The translations under genes and the position numbers were made by a program. A DNA stretch of 64,000 nucleotides, taken from assembly GCF_016107575.1 (NCBI RefSeq), contig NZ_JABAST010000010.1:16396-80395 (forward strand). The letters run 5' to 3'. The stretch is from Psychrobacter faecalis. Its GTDB lineage: Bacteria; Pseudomonadota; Gammaproteobacteria; Pseudomonadales; Moraxellaceae. The notes under the pieces are model-generated. The model was not told the origin of the DNA and searched no databases. It saw nothing but the letters and a program-made list of their open reading frames with translations. Within the stretch, counting starts at the first letter, position 1. Every line of letters starts with the position of its first letter. Shown here one piece after another: positions 15,290 through 24,818 of this stretch.

Positions 15290-15662
15290 TATTCCGCAAA
15301 TTATTGACCAGCTTATTGAAGTAATACAAAATGGAGGCGGGTTGATTGACTGGGTACAGGCTGAGCGCTTTGAGCAAATCACTGGTATCAAGCAATCATC
15401 GTTACGCGGCAAACATGAGATGTGGCCAGAAGGTATTGTCTGGGCTAAGTTTGATGACGGTCGCCTCTATTATAGTATTGCGGGGTATAACAATTGGGCA
15501 AGTCAGCAAGCAGCAAATCGCTGCCCACAGGCGTCACCGACAGAAATGGCACCATCCGTATCTGGTGGATGTGGCACAAAAAGAGACACTGGCAAACGCT
15601 TGAAAAGCTCCCCGCGACAGAACGTGGCTACACCGCCGCGTCTGTTATCAGAAATCGCTTAG
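15282..15662 (+). CDS. excisionase-like DNA-binding protein
   Basis: 126 residues. Residues 24-75 (DWVQAERFEQITGIKQSSLR, MWPEGIVWAKFDDGRLYYSI) form the winged-helix pattern of small phage excisionases (W..GIVW....DGR...). Beyond residue 75 the reading frame overlaps the integrase gene by 169 bases and encodes a Ser/Pro/Arg-rich tail of no recognisable fold. Xis bends DNA at the attachment site and biases integrase towards excision. The tail may be real or a by-product of the overlap. Confidence 0.75.
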   Translation: MTNIPQIIDQLIEVIQNGGGLIDWVQAERFEQITGIKQSSLRGKHEMWPEGIVWAKFDDGRLYYSIAGYNNWASQQAANRCPQASPTEMAPSVSGGCGTKRDTGKRLKSSPRQNVATPPRLLSEIA

Positions 15663-16642
15663 CTGAACATGCCAAATGGGGCACACTTACTGACGATATC
15701 ATCAATGAATTGTGCGGTAATGATGATGCCCCAAAAACCACTCCTACCTTTTTAGACTATGCCAGGCTTTATCTAAAGCAAGCAGACGTCAGCAAAGCCA
15801 CCTTGCGCGAATACGCAAAATCTCTTGATAGATACTGGATACCGCCCTGGTACCAACGTGAAATCCATACCATTACCGCAAAAGAGGTCCGCACATTGAT
15901 AGCGGACATTATTTGGTCTAGTGAAAAGACACGTAATAATAACCTAATCCCCTTACGCGGCGTTTTTGGCATTGCATTAGATGATAGCGTCATACATACC
16001 AACCCAGTCGATAAAATAAAGAACACTAAGCATCAAACACTACCGCCTGACCCGTTTAGCCGCGATGAAATGGAGCGCCTGCTTACCTGGTTGCATGACA
16101 AACATGGTAAAGATGAAGCTGTATATTGGTTATATTTTGAATTGGCGTTTTGGACAGGTATGCGCACGGGTGAGCTGCTCGCGCTGACTTGGGATGATAT
16201 CGATTGGGACGCGGGACTGATTAAAGTAAGCAAAGTCATGAGTGATGGGGAGCTGGTTAATCGCACCAAGACGGCTGAATATCGTGATGTCTTCTTTAAT
16301 GCGCGCAGTGAAGATGCGCTGAAGCGATTAAAACGTATCAAATCACCAGTCAGTGATCGGCTGTTTATGTCGCCGCGATTCATTAATAGTGCTTGGCAAA
16401 CAGATAAGACGCCAAGACGAGCGCTTACCGCCGCGATGAAAGCGACTGGCATACGACATCGAGCTACTTACACGACACGACATACTTTTATAACAAACTG
16501 TTTAACAGATGGATTGAATATTTACTTTGTGGCCAAACAAACGGGCCATAGCGTGAGAACGCTTGAGACTAGATATGCGCGCTGGATCGACGTGTCGAAA
16601 GCACGTAGTGAGATTGCTAAATTAGATACGGGGAGTAGGTGA
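15494..16642 (+). CDS. int: phage integrase (tyrosine recombinase)
   Basis: 382 residues from a TTG with GGGG eight bases upstream, the only workable start before the Arm-binding segment SLPTGVTDRNGTIRIWWMW. The core-binding domain is about 85-170. The catalytic domain shows Arg in TGMRTGELLALTWDDID (R204), Lys in NRTKTAEYRD (K239), Arg in TYTTRHTFIT (R319), His in TGHS (H342) and the Tyr nucleophile in ETRYARW (Y351). It recombines the phage with the adjacent tRNA-Pro gene. It overlaps xis by 169 bases, so translation of the two is linked. Confidence 0.93.
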   Translation: MGKSASSKSLPTGVTDRNGTIRIWWMWHKKRHWQTLEKLPATERGYTAASVIRNRLAEHAKWGTLTDDIINELCGNDDAPKTTPTFLDYARLYLKQADVSKATLREYAKSLDRYWIPPWYQREIHTITAKEVRTLIADIIWSSEKTRNNNLIPLRGVFGIALDDSVIHTNPVDKIKNTKHQTLPPDPFSRDEMERLLTWLHDKHGKDEAVYWLYFELAFWTGMRTGELLALTWDDIDWDAGLIKVSKVMSDGELVNRTKTAEYRDVFFNARSEDALKRLKRIKSPVSDRLFMSPRFINSAWQTDKTPRRALTAAMKATGIRHRATYTTRHTFITNCLTDGLNIYFVAKQTGHSVRTLETRYARWIDVSKARSEIAKLDTGSR

Positions 16643-16648
16643 GAATCT

Positions 16649-16667
16649 GTGCCAAATTTGTGCCAAA
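16649..16667. repeat. GTGCCAAA direct repeat after int (possible arm sites)
   Basis: GTGCCAAA occurs at 16649-16656 and 16660-16667, 11 bp apart, about one helical turn, between the int stop and the tRNA. Paired short repeats near an attachment site are typical integrase arm or host-factor sites. Inferred only. Confidence 0.45.
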
Positions 16668-16700
16668 AAAATAACTCAACGACCTAAGCCGTTGAGTTAT
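16665..16700 (-). terminator. intrinsic terminator of tRNA-Pro
   Basis: On the minus strand ATAACTCAACG pairs with CGTTGAGTTAT (11 bp, 8-nt loop), followed by a T run. It lies 12 bases past the tRNA 3' end. If the attachment core is in the tRNA 3' part, this terminator belongs to the phage side and was supplied by the phage. Confidence 0.8.
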
Positions 16701-16711
16701 ATAGTATTTCT

Positions 16712-16788
16712 TGGTCGGAACGGCAGGATTTGAACCTGCGACCACTACACCCCCAGTGTAGTGCGCTACCAGACTGCGCTACGCCCCG
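16712..16788 (-). tRNA. tRNA-Pro (anticodon GGG); probable phage attachment site
   Basis: 77 bases including the encoded CCA. On the minus strand the acceptor CGGGGCG pairs with CGTTCCG (two G-U pairs), the D-arm is GCGCAGTCTGGTAGCGC, the anticodon stem CTACA/TGTAG encloses CTGGGGG (anticodon GGG), and the T-arm is GCAGG TTCAAAT CCTGC. It reads CCC codons. The 3' end faces the integrase gene, the classic geometry for integration into a tRNA 3' end. Confidence 0.97.
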
Positions 16789-16799
16789 AATGACTGACT

Positions 16800-16827
16800 A
16801 TTTTACGCAAAATTATGCATATTGCAA
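16800..16827 (-). promoter_or_regulatory. promoter of tRNA-Pro
   Basis: Minus-strand -35 TTGCAA (16822-16827) and -10 TAAAAT (16800-16805) with a 16-base spacer, 11 bases before the mature tRNA start. Confidence 0.6.
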
Positions 16828-16902
16828 GGGCTATTTATTTTAGCCAAAATCTACAATGGCATTTTACTTATCACAGTCAGTTGCATACATAGTTATTCAA
16901 CC

Positions 16903-18429
16903 TTAACCTAGTAATTCTTTTAGGATTTGGTTGACTTGTTGCGGGTTAGCACTGCCGCGGCTGGCTTTCATCACTTGCCCAACCAAACCGTTAAAGGCTT
17001 TTTCTTTACCGCCGCGATACTCATCGACCATCGCTTGGTTTTTGGCAATAACGTCTTCAACGATGGCTTTAATTGCGCCCGTATCGGTTTCTTGCTTAAG
17101 CCCTTTTTCTTCGATGATTTTATCAGCAGCGTCATCAGCATCGCCGCCTTCGCGCTCATAAAGCGCACTAAAGACTTTCTTCGCTAATTTACCCGATAAA
17201 GTGTCATCTTTGATACGTGCCAGCATGCCAGCCAATTGCTTGGCGCTGATAGGCGAGTCGGCGATGTCTTTATCATCTTTGTTAAGGGCACCGAGTAGAT
17301 CACCCATGACCCAGTTAGCCGCCATTTTGGCGTCTTGTTGTCCGACCTCAGCGACGACATTTTCAAAATAATCGGCGAGCGGACGGCTACCGGTCAAGAT
17401 ACGAGCGTCGTATTCTGATAGTCCAAGCGCTTCTTCAAAGCGTGCACGGCGAGCAACAGGTAGTTCAGGCATCGCAGCCTTGATGGCATCGACCGTATGC
17501 TGCTCGATACGTACGGGCAGTAAGTCAGGGTCAGGGAAGTAGCGATAGTCGTTGGCGTCTTCTTTGGTACGCATGGTACGGGTTTCATCGCGCTCAGGGT
17601 CGTATAGCATCGTCGCTTGGATGACTTTACCGCCGTCCTCGATGATGTCGATTTGACGCTCGATTTCACGATTGATGGCGCGTTCGATAAAGCGGAATGA
17701 GTTGAGGTTTTTCAACTCCGTACGTGTTCCCAAATCTGCGCCCGGTTTACGCACAGAGACGTTACAGTCGCAGCGGAATGAGCCTTCTGCCATAATCGCA
17801 TCTGAGATACCAAGCCATGTGACCAGCTGGTGAATGGCTTTGATATAAGCAATCGCTTCGGCAGCTGAGCGCATATCAGGCTCAGAGACGATTTCGATAA
17901 GTGGCGTACCTGCGCGGTTAAGGTCAACGCCTGTCATACCATCGACGGCATCGTGTACGGATTTACCCGCATCTTCTTCTAGGTGCGCGCGGGTGATACC
18001 CATACGTTTTGGGTATTCGTTTTTCTCGCCTTCATTGACCACCACATCGATGTAACCTTTGCCAACGATAGGATTGGCCATTTGGGTGATTTGATAGCCT
18101 TTTGGCAAATCTGGATAGAAGTAGTTTTTGCGGTCAAAGGTATTAAATAACCCCAGCTCAGCATTGACACCGATACCAAACTTTAAGGCACGATCGACCA
18201 CGCCCGTATTCAATACAGGCAATACGCCAGGCAGCCCTAAATCAACGATACTGGCTTGGGTATTTGGCTCATGACCAAAGTCAGTCGGCGCGCTGGAAAA
18301 TATTTTACTTTCAGTATTAAGTTGGCAATGGATCTCAATCCCGATGACCACTTCATAGCCATCAACGAACAGCTCTTTGCGGACGATTTCTTGCTGAGCG
18401 GCATTATCAGTAGTAGTTGCTGTGTTCAT
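16903..18429 (-). CDS. gatB: aspartyl/glutamyl-tRNA amidotransferase subunit B
   Basis: 508 residues, family length. The cradle domain has [20 protein letters not shown] near residue 25, [15 protein letters not shown], and [20 protein letters not shown] (about 285-305); the C-terminal YqeY-like tail (about 360-508) binds the tRNA elbow. GatB phosphorylates the misacylated Glu-tRNA(Gln) or Asp-tRNA(Asn) and receives ammonia from GatA. Last gene of gatCAB; its start overlaps the gatA stop by one base. The first ~20 residues (Thr/Asn/Ala-rich) extend beyond the usual N-terminus. Confidence 0.97.
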   Translation of the reverse strand: MNTATTTDNAAQQEIVRKELFVDGYEVVIGIEIHCQLNTESKIFSSAPTDFGHEPNTQASIVDLGLPGVLPVLNTGVVDRALKFGIGVNAELGLFNTFDRKNYFYPDLPKGYQITQMANPIVGKGYIDVVVNEGEKNEYPKRMGITRAHLEEDAGKSVHDAVDGMTGVDLNRAGTPLIEIVSEPDMRSAAEAIAYIKAIHQLVTWLGISDAIMAEGSFRCDCNVSVRKPGADLGTRTELKNLNSFRFIERAINREIERQIDIIEDGGKVIQATMLYDPERDETRTMRTKEDANDYRYFPDPDLLPVRIEQHTVDAIKAAMPELPVARRARFEEALGLSEYDARILTGSRPLADYFENVVAEVGQQDAKMAANWVMGDLLGALNKDDKDIADSPISAKQLAGMLARIKDDTLSGKLAKKVFSALYEREGGDADDAADKIIEEKGLKQETDTGAIKAIVEDVIAKNQAMVDEYRGGKEKAFNGLVGQVMKASRGSANPQQVNQILKELLG

Positions 18430-19931
18430 TATACCGTCTCCTTCGCGATGGTAGAGTGTTGTAAATGGTGGCCGGTATGCTGCTGAAATAAATGCGCGGT
18501 AGAGAGCAGTTTGCTTTCTTGCCAGTACTGACCAATCAATTGCAGCCCAATTGGTAAGCCGTTTGAGGTTAAACCAACCGGCTGACTAAGGGCAGGTAAA
18601 CCCGCTAAGTTAACACCGATGGTATATACGTCACCCAAATACATGGTTGCAGGATCAAGGTCTTCAGCAAGTTTATAAGCTGCTGTTGGCGCGGTAGGAC
18701 TGGCGATGACATCACAATTGTTAAAGGCGTCTTCAAAATCTTGCACGATAAGGCGGCGTACTTTTTGAGCTTTAGTGTAATAGGCATCAAAGTAACCCGC
18801 GGATAGCGCATAAGTACCGGTCAAAATACGACGTTGTACTTCAGGGCCAAAGCCTTCTGAGCGTGAGCGCGTATATAAGTCAAGCAGGTCAGTTGGATTC
18901 TCACAGCGATAGCCAAAACGCACGCCATCGAAACGCGATAAGTTCGATGATGCTTCAGCAGGGGCGAGCATATAATAAGTCGCAAGGGTAATTTCAGGGT
19001 CAGTGATGTTGACTTCTACAATCTTCGCACCAAGCGCTTCGTATTGCTTTAGCGCTGCCCGTACGGCTTGCTCGACTTCGGTATCTAGACCTTTGGTAAA
19101 GTACTCTTTTGCCACGCCAATACGTAAGCCTTCTAATGGCTTGGCGGTGTCGCCAGCAGTTGTGACTGCATTGTTTAAGTCTTGCACGTAATCTGGTATA
19201 TCATGCTTGATAGAAGTGGCGTCGCGCGGGTCATGACCAATCATCGGTTGTAGCAGATACGCACAGTCCATAGCACTGCGGCCCATGCTACCCGCTTGGT
19301 CAAGGCTTGACGCATAAGCAATCATACCAAAGCGCGAGATACGACCATAAGTTGGTTTGATACCGGTTAAACCACAAAATGAAGCAGGCTGACGGATAGA
19401 ACCACCAGTATCGCTGGCAGTAGCAACCGGAACAAACCCTGCGGCAACGGCAGCGGCACTACCACCTGATGAGCCACCTGGGACGCGCTCAAGATTCCAA
19501 GGATTGTGTACCGCGCCATAATGCGAGCTCTCATTATCCGAGCCCATCGCAAACTCATCCATATTGAGCTTACCAAGGCTAATCATGCCGGCTTTATTGA
19601 TATTGGTGACGACAGTGGCATCATAAGGTGACACAAAGTTATGCAGCATTTTTGAGCCACAAGTCGTTAAGACACCTTGGGTACAAAAGATATCTTTATG
19701 CGCCATCGGCACACCAAGCAGGGGACGCTTGTCACCTTGGGCACGCATCTCATCAGCGGCTTGTGCTTGCGCGCGCGCGGTTTCGGAGGTGTGGGTGATA
19801 AAGCTGTTGATCTTACTGTCGAGCGCGTCGATACGCTTGATATAGTGCTCAGTTAATTCTGCACTGCTAAATTGCTTGTCTTGCAAGCCCGTAATCAGCT
19901 GCTGGGTACTTAAAAGGTGAAGTTCAGACAT
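18429..19931 (-). CDS. gatA: aspartyl/glutamyl-tRNA amidotransferase subunit A
   Basis: 500 residues. Amidase-signature triad: Lys in VPMAHKDIF (K79), cis-Ser in [12 protein letters not shown] (S154) and Ser nucleophile in [12 protein letters not shown] (S178), the same numbering I recall for characterised GatA. It hydrolyses glutamine and channels ammonia to GatB. The complex makes Gln-tRNA(Gln) and/or Asn-tRNA(Asn) by transamidation. Second gene of the operon. Confidence 0.97.
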   Translation of the reverse strand: MSELHLLSTQQLITGLQDKQFSSAELTEHYIKRIDALDSKINSFITHTSETARAQAQAADEMRAQGDKRPLLGVPMAHKDIFCTQGVLTTCGSKMLHNFVSPYDATVVTNINKAGMISLGKLNMDEFAMGSDNESSHYGAVHNPWNLERVPGGSSGGSAAAVAAGFVPVATASDTGGSIRQPASFCGLTGIKPTYGRISRFGMIAYASSLDQAGSMGRSAMDCAYLLQPMIGHDPRDATSIKHDIPDYVQDLNNAVTTAGDTAKPLEGLRIGVAKEYFTKGLDTEVEQAVRAALKQYEALGAKIVEVNITDPEITLATYYMLAPAEASSNLSRFDGVRFGYRCENPTDLLDLYTRSRSEGFGPEVQRRILTGTYALSAGYFDAYYTKAQKVRRLIVQDFEDAFNNCDVIASPTAPTAAYKLAEDLDPATMYLGDVYTIGVNLAGLPALSQPVGLTSNGLPIGLQLIGQYWQESKLLSTAHLFQQHTGHHLQHSTIAKETV

Positions 19932-19999
19932 AAGGTGTCGTCCGTCAAAATGTGAATAACATTAAATAAAGTGAAATACGGTAAAAATTATTGGGGCAA

Positions 20000-20314
20000 T
20001 TATTCAATCACTTGTGGCACAAGGTATAAACCTGCTTCTACGGCAGGCGCGACCGATTGATTGCGCTCGCGATTGATATCGTGTTTGGCGACATCGGCGC
20101 GCAAATCTTGGCAAACTTCATGAATGTTTGATAAAGGTTTGATACCAGTGGTGTCGACACTGCCAAGCGTTTGCATCAATTTTAATACGTCGCTGATGTC
20201 GTCGGCGTAGCTGCTGGCGGTGTCTTCATCAACACCGAGGCGTGCAAGGCGGGCAACTTCTAAGATTTCTTTGCGGCTGACATTGCTTTCAGCGGCGAGG
20301 GTTTGCTGTGACAT
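20000..20314 (-). CDS. gatC: aspartyl/glutamyl-tRNA amidotransferase subunit C
   Basis: 104 residues, with GGAG five bases before the start. Pattern VSRKEILEVARLARLGVDED, then LKLMQTLGSVDTTGIKPLSN and a C-terminal Tyr/Val-rich end (GLYLVPQVIE). GatC is a belt that stabilises the GatA-GatB contact. First gene of gatCAB, separated from gatA by 68 bases. Confidence 0.95.
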   Translation of the reverse strand: MSQQTLAAESNVSRKEILEVARLARLGVDEDTASSYADDISDVLKLMQTLGSVDTTGIKPLSNIHEVCQDLRADVAKHDINRERNQSVAPAVEAGLYLVPQVIE

Positions 20315-20449
20315 AGTTTCTCCAGTGAAGGATAGTTTTTATTAGAGTAGGGATAAAAATAGGTAATGACTAATAACTGAATAAAGTAATAATGTTTAAA
20401 ATACACGCAAATAAACAATCTACCTGAGTATTTTATAAAGAGTGCCTTT

Positions 20450-20478
20450 ATTATAAAGCATCTCACCGAAGATTACAG
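20450..20478 (-). promoter_or_regulatory. candidate gatCAB promoter
   Basis: Minus-strand -10 TATAAT (20450-20455) with a 17-base spacer to a weak -35 CTGTAA (20473-20478). The leader would be about 130 bases long. Inferred from consensus only. Confidence 0.4.
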
Positions 20479-21012
20479 AGCAGGGCATCGATTGCTGCTG
20501 TATCTTTACTAACTTTGTTCAAATAAAGAGCATTACAAAATTGACCCAATAGTTATGGATTGATTGTCAATTGCTCAGCATTGCGTTCAGAAATACGTTA
20601 CAGTATGCAGCCACTGCTCAGCGAAACGTTAAGTAAATGCCTTTAAATGCTTTAGCAAGACCCGCCGCAGCAATAATACTTGGTGATCGCGCCTTGTTAG
20701 TGTTTGAATTAAATGATGTTTCATTAAATGCCATGCTCTGCTCTGTCATTTCAAACTTTGTAACATCTTTTCGCGTTTAATGGCAAAATCCTAGCGTACT
20801 GATGCAAATTTCTGTGTTTTTTTTGAGCTAAATCGGTATAATTTAGCTCAGTTTTTTCATTTCATCATTATTGCTTCGGTTTGACTTGCTGCGATGATAA
20901 ACTCGCGCCATCGGTCACGTCTTACGACGACCTGCTCAACACTGACGAGTAACCCTCAGTCAATTTCGTTCGCCTCATTCGCCTCATTTGTAATACGCTG
21001 GATATATTAGCC
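20479..21012. other. gatC-mreB intergenic region with a palindrome over TATAAT
   Basis: No gene seen. The clearest element is GAGCTAAAT (20825-20833) and its complement ATTTAGCTC (20841-20849) around a loop that contains most of TATAAT (20837-20842); AGTTTTTT follows. It can be read either as an operator-covered mreB -10 or as a plus-strand terminator, but there is no plus-strand gene upstream to terminate. The -35 region (GTGTTT) is poor. The remaining sequence shows nothing I can name. Confidence 0.5.
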
Positions 21013-22041
21013 ATGAACCCGTTTGGATTTTTATCAAATAATATCGCAATCGACCTCGGTACTGCGAACACCCTTATCTTTATTCCTGGTAAAGGGGTGG
21101 TGCTCGACGAGCCTACAGTGGTCGCGCTACGTAGTAATCGTACCCAAAACCCTACCGTCGCCGCCGTTGGTATTGATGCCAAACAGATGCTAGGTCGTAC
21201 GCCTGCCAACATCACGGCTATTCGCCCATTAAAAGATGGCGTGATTGCAGACTTTGAAGTGACACAAAAAATGCTCAAGCATTTTATCACTAAAGTAAAA
21301 GCCAAGCGTTTTATGGCACAGCCCAACGTGGTGGTTTGTGTGCCATGCAAATCGACGTTGGTTGAGCGTAAAGCGATTCGTGAAGCGGTTTCGTCGGCTG
21401 GCGCGAGCAAAGTATTGTTGCTAGAAGAACCTATGGCCGCCGCAATCGGTGCGGGTATGCCCGTGCATGAAGCCAGTGGTTCAATGGTCGTTGATATCGG
21501 TGGTGGCACGACTGAGATTGCTGTTATCGCGCTGTCAGGCTGCGTCTATGCCGAGTCGATTCGTATCGGCGGCGATATGTTTGATGAAGCGATTATTACT
21601 CATGTGCGCCGTACGCATGGCTGCGTGATTGGTGAAACCACCGCTGAGCGTATCAAGCAAGAGGTGGGTTCGGCATTAAATGAAGACAGCCAGTTAGAAG
21701 TTGAAGTTCGCGGTCGCAGCATGGCAGAAGGCGTACCAAAGACCTTTACGGTCAATTCAGAAGAAGTACAAAAAGCCCTCAGCGACCCATTAAGCGGTAT
21801 CGTCAGCGCGGTAAAAGCAGCACTTGAACAGACGCCACCTGAGTTGTCATCAGACATCGCTGAGCGTGGTATTGTCTTAACTGGCGGCGGCGCATTGCTG
21901 CGTGATTTAGACAAGCTTATCTCTAAAGAAACCGGTCTGCCTGTGACGGTCGCTGAAGAGCCATTGACTTGTGTCAGCCGTGGCGGCGGTATTGCGCTTG
22001 ATTTTATCAACAACAAAAGCCTAAATATGATTTTTGTTTAA
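21013..22041 (+). CDS. mreB: rod-shape determining protein MreB
   Basis: 342 residues, actin-like fold. Phosphate-1 loop [16 protein letters not shown] near residue 16, connect segment [15 protein letters not shown], phosphate-2 loop [19 protein letters not shown], adenosine loop [18 protein letters not shown] near the C-terminus. MreB filaments under the inner membrane guide the elongation machinery for side-wall peptidoglycan. First gene of mreBCD; a hairpin follows its stop. Confidence 0.98.
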   Translation: MNPFGFLSNNIAIDLGTANTLIFIPGKGVVLDEPTVVALRSNRTQNPTVAAVGIDAKQMLGRTPANITAIRPLKDGVIADFEVTQKMLKHFITKVKAKRFMAQPNVVVCVPCKSTLVERKAIREAVSSAGASKVLLLEEPMAAAIGAGMPVHEASGSMVVDIGGGTTEIAVIALSGCVYAESIRIGGDMFDEAIITHVRRTHGCVIGETTAERIKQEVGSALNEDSQLEVEVRGRSMAEGVPKTFTVNSEEVQKALSDPLSGIVSAVKAALEQTPPELSSDIAERGIVLTGGGALLRDLDKLISKETGLPVTVAEEPLTCVSRGGGIALDFINNKSLNMIFV

Positions 22042-22094
22042 ATTGTGAATATTAAAGCGCTATAAAAATTGTTTGATTCTATTTGTTTTTTCCT

Positions 22095-22125
22095 ATTAAA
22101 GGTAGCCAATAAGGTTGCCTTTAAT
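22095..22125 (+). other. hairpin between mreB and mreC
   Basis: ATTAAAGGTAGCC (22095-22107) pairs with GGTTGCCTTTAAT (22113-22125), 13 bp including G-U pairs, 5-nt loop. No T run follows, so it is not a normal intrinsic terminator. It may protect the 3' end of mreB mRNA or mark processing, giving more MreB than MreC/MreD. Confidence 0.5.
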
Positions 22126-22284
22126 GACATTTAGCCATACCAAAATGCAATAGAAGTACGATAAGTCACGCGTGGTTATTAACGTATCGACATTATTTTG
22201 AACTGACGCTATATGCTGATATTTGCTGCTGTTATGGCGAGTCGCAACTATTGCTCACATTAAAACCTCTAGATTAGACCAATT

Positions 22285-23145
22285 ATGATTCCAAGTATTT
22301 TTGCTCGTCAGCCGCTCGCGCTTCGTAAGACTGCTATCGTATTGATAGTGGCGCTGGTATTGATGTGGTTTGATAGCAAAAATCCAGAATGGTTTAAGCC
22401 GATGCGCTCGACTACCCATGCCGCCATGCAGCCTATTTATGAGCTGTCGTTATTACCGAGTTATGCAAAACACTGGTCGAGCGGTAGCTTGCAGTCGAAA
22501 GAGGCGCTACGCCGCGAAAACATGCAGCTAAAGTCGCAACTCATCCATGCCCAAGCCAAGCTGCAGCAGCAGGATTATATCTTGGCACAAAACGCGCGCT
22601 TGCAAGGTATCTTATCGACCACACGCCCTGAGCAATTTGATTTAAATCTCGCGCAAGTGATCGGCACTGATACCAATCTTCTCAGACAAATCGTGGTGCT
22701 CAATAAAGGCGAACAAGATGGCGTGCAAGTCGGTCAAACGGTCATCGATGAAGTGGGTATTTTAGGTCAGATTATTAATGTCTATCCTAATACCAGTCGC
22801 TTATTGCTAATTACCGATGAGCAGCAATCGGTTGCTGTGACCGTCAAACGCACCGGACAGCGCGCTATCGTCACGGGCGAGGGCATACCGACCTCATTAC
22901 GTCTCAACTACGTCTTTAAGACCTCAGATGTGCGCGTCGGTGATGAGCTGGTGTCTTCAGGCTTGGGCGGACGTATTCCGGCGGGCTATCGCGTTGGTCG
23001 TATCGCCCATGTCGAAGACACGCAAGAGGATAACTTTAGAAGTATTGAAGTTACGCCGGCAGCAAATTTTATTGATAACGCTTATGTGTTGGTGCTGCAA
23101 GATAAACTGGTTAATAGAAGAAATGCCGGTATTAAAGAAAACTAA
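22285..23145 (+). CDS. mreC: rod-shape determining protein MreC
   Basis: 286 residues. One transmembrane helix near residues 13-30 (ALRKTAIVLIVALVLMWF), a coiled coil about 70-115 (ALRRENMQLKSQLIHAQAKL), then two beta-barrel domains with QVIGTDTNLLRQIVVLNKGE and LITDEQQSVAVTVKRTGQRA. MreC is periplasmic and links MreB filaments to PBP2/RodA. It starts 243 bases after mreB. Confidence 0.96.
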   Translation: MIPSIFARQPLALRKTAIVLIVALVLMWFDSKNPEWFKPMRSTTHAAMQPIYELSLLPSYAKHWSSGSLQSKEALRRENMQLKSQLIHAQAKLQQQDYILAQNARLQGILSTTRPEQFDLNLAQVIGTDTNLLRQIVVLNKGEQDGVQVGQTVIDEVGILGQIINVYPNTSRLLLITDEQQSVAVTVKRTGQRAIVTGEGIPTSLRLNYVFKTSDVRVGDELVSSGLGGRIPAGYRVGRIAHVEDTQEDNFRSIEVTPAANFIDNAYVLVLQDKLVNRRNAGIKEN

Positions 23146-23347
23146 GGGCTTGTCAGCTTACTCATAAGCCCGCATTGCGTGTCCTCATTGATACCCTAGA
23201 CATTTGCACAGACATTTATATAGACGTCTAGATAGACAGATAAGATAAATAGTATTCAGAATTGTTTGGTCAACTAGCGCTGCTACTTTTTTCAATATTA
23301 ACTGAACGATTAAATAGCTGCTAAACTCTCGCTAAAGGTAAGTATTC

Positions 23348-23833
23348 ATGGCATACGCGGATTTTGATGATGCAACTGGGGTACTCCCAGCCTTGATTAT
23401 ACTGAGTTTTATTATTGCCTCATCGCTGAGCGTCTATCCTTTAAGCCCAAGTATGGCTGCACTGCGTCCGATGGTGATGGTGATGGTGCTGATTTTTTGG
23501 TTACTGTTTCAGCCGCGCTACGTCGGGATTTTTAGCGCCTTTGCTATTGGCATTATCGCCGATTTATTAATGGATACCCACCTAGGTCAGCAAGCCTTCG
23601 CCGCCGTTATGGTCGCCATGGTCATAAAAATTACCAGTATCTATATCAGACAGCTTAATACCATTAGCGCTTGGCTTATTGCAAGCCTAGGATTGGTTGT
23701 TTTCCAAGTCAGCTTATGGATATTGCAGCTGTTTATCCAAAATACCTTTGTTGCCCAATCTGCTCTATCGTTATTCATGAGTATCATCAGCTGGCCATTG
23801 GTGCTATTGGCCTTACGGAGATTTGCCCGCTAG
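23348..23833 (+). CDS. mreD: rod-shape determining protein MreD
   Basis: 161 residues, almost entirely hydrophobic with about five membrane spans, beginning with ALIILSFIIASSLSVYPL and including FAIGIIADLLMDTHLGQQAF, the signature loop of MreD. Integral inner-membrane component of the elongasome. The 202-base spacer before it contains short GACATTT and TAGA-type near-repeats but no gene. Confidence 0.93.
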   Translation: MAYADFDDATGVLPALIILSFIIASSLSVYPLSPSMAALRPMVMVMVLIFWLLFQPRYVGIFSAFAIGIIADLLMDTHLGQQAFAAVMVAMVIKITSIYIRQLNTISAWLIASLGLVVFQVSLWILQLFIQNTFVAQSALSLFMSIISWPLVLLALRRFAR

Positions 23834-23905
23834 CTTTTTTGCTTACTCGGTCTATATTATCAATTTTCCTGCAAAACCATAATTTTATAAAATAAGAGTA
23901 TCACG

Positions 23906-24592
23906 ATGAACCTCATTTTAGCGTCTGGCTCACCGCGTCGTCATGAGCTACTAACCAGAGCGCAACTAAACTTTACGGTCATGAGCGTCGATATTGATGA
24001 AACGCCGCATGTGAATGAATCTCCTAAAGATTACATTGAACGTATGGTTGCTAGCAAAGCAGAAGCGGCGCTAGAGCAATTGAATAAAGAACTAAATAAA
24101 AAGCTAAACGACAGTCAAACTGATCTATCTGTATTTCTAATTATTTTAACCGCTGATACCATTGGCGTCTTAGCCGATGGTAAAACGGTATTGGTCAAGC
24201 CCGACAGCCGAGCAGACGCTTATCGTATGTGGCAGCAGATGTCCGATAATACTCACCAAGTATGGACAGCGGTGCAAGCAACTCAAGTATTGTTATCTGC
24301 TAAGTCTTCAAGCTCTCCAACCTCCGGCAGAGCATTTCAAATCGTGAATCAACAACAAATTACTGAGCGCACCGATGTCACCTTTATTCCTTTAACCGAA
24401 GAGATGATGGAAAACTATTGGGACAGCGGCGAGCCTGCTGATAAAGCTGGTGGCTACGGTATTCAGGGTTTGGGCGCCGCCTGGGTAAGCCGCATTAATG
24501 GCAGCTATACCAATGTGGTTGGTTTACCGCTGGCACAAACCGTGGCGTTGATTAAAAATATCACGGCTATCAGCGCCAACGATAGAGCCTAA
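23906..24592 (+). CDS. maf: Maf-family nucleoside triphosphate pyrophosphatase
   Basis: 228 residues. The family start LILASGSPRRHELL is followed by ILTADTIGVLADGKT and the late GEPADKAGGYGIQGLGA. Maf proteins hydrolyse dTTP/UTP or modified nucleotides to monophosphates, preventing misincorporation. A Ser-rich insertion (SAKSSSSPTSG, about 131-141) and the tail after 220 make it longer than the ~195 usual. Lies between mreD and rng, a common arrangement in gammaproteobacteria. Which Maf subfamily is not certain, but the mre/rng context favours the YhdE type. Confidence 0.9.
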   Translation: MNLILASGSPRRHELLTRAQLNFTVMSVDIDETPHVNESPKDYIERMVASKAEAALEQLNKELNKKLNDSQTDLSVFLIILTADTIGVLADGKTVLVKPDSRADAYRMWQQMSDNTHQVWTAVQATQVLLSAKSSSSPTSGRAFQIVNQQQITERTDVTFIPLTEEMMENYWDSGEPADKAGGYGIQGLGAAWVSRINGSYTNVVGLPLAQTVALIKNITAISANDRA

Positions 24593-24818
24593 GCATTGAG
24601 CAAATAAGCTGAGTAAACAGGTAGGTGAGAGTAGCGCGTATTTGATGTAGGATAATTAAATGGTTGGTCTTACATGAGATGGCAAATGGCTATCACTCAA
24701 TTATCTGCACATAATGACACGCTAGGATAATGGGCAAACCCAAGGTGCATTTGGTACACTGTGAGGCTACCAAACGATGAACGCTTCACAAGAAAGCTGA
24801 GTGCTAAGAGAAAATATT

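Noticed and set aside
15282..16642. xis and int as one frameshifted gene
   Set aside because: Each part matches a separate family with its own start and ribosome site; overlapping xis-int genes are known in lambda-like phages.
1..16711. Degraded prophage remnant
   Set aside because: All phage genes seen are open, overlapping and of family length; no frameshift or internal stop was noticed in the part visible.
16927..18179. Several open frames opposite and within gatB
   Set aside because: They are shadows of a strongly conserved gene, with no ribosome sites or recognisable products.
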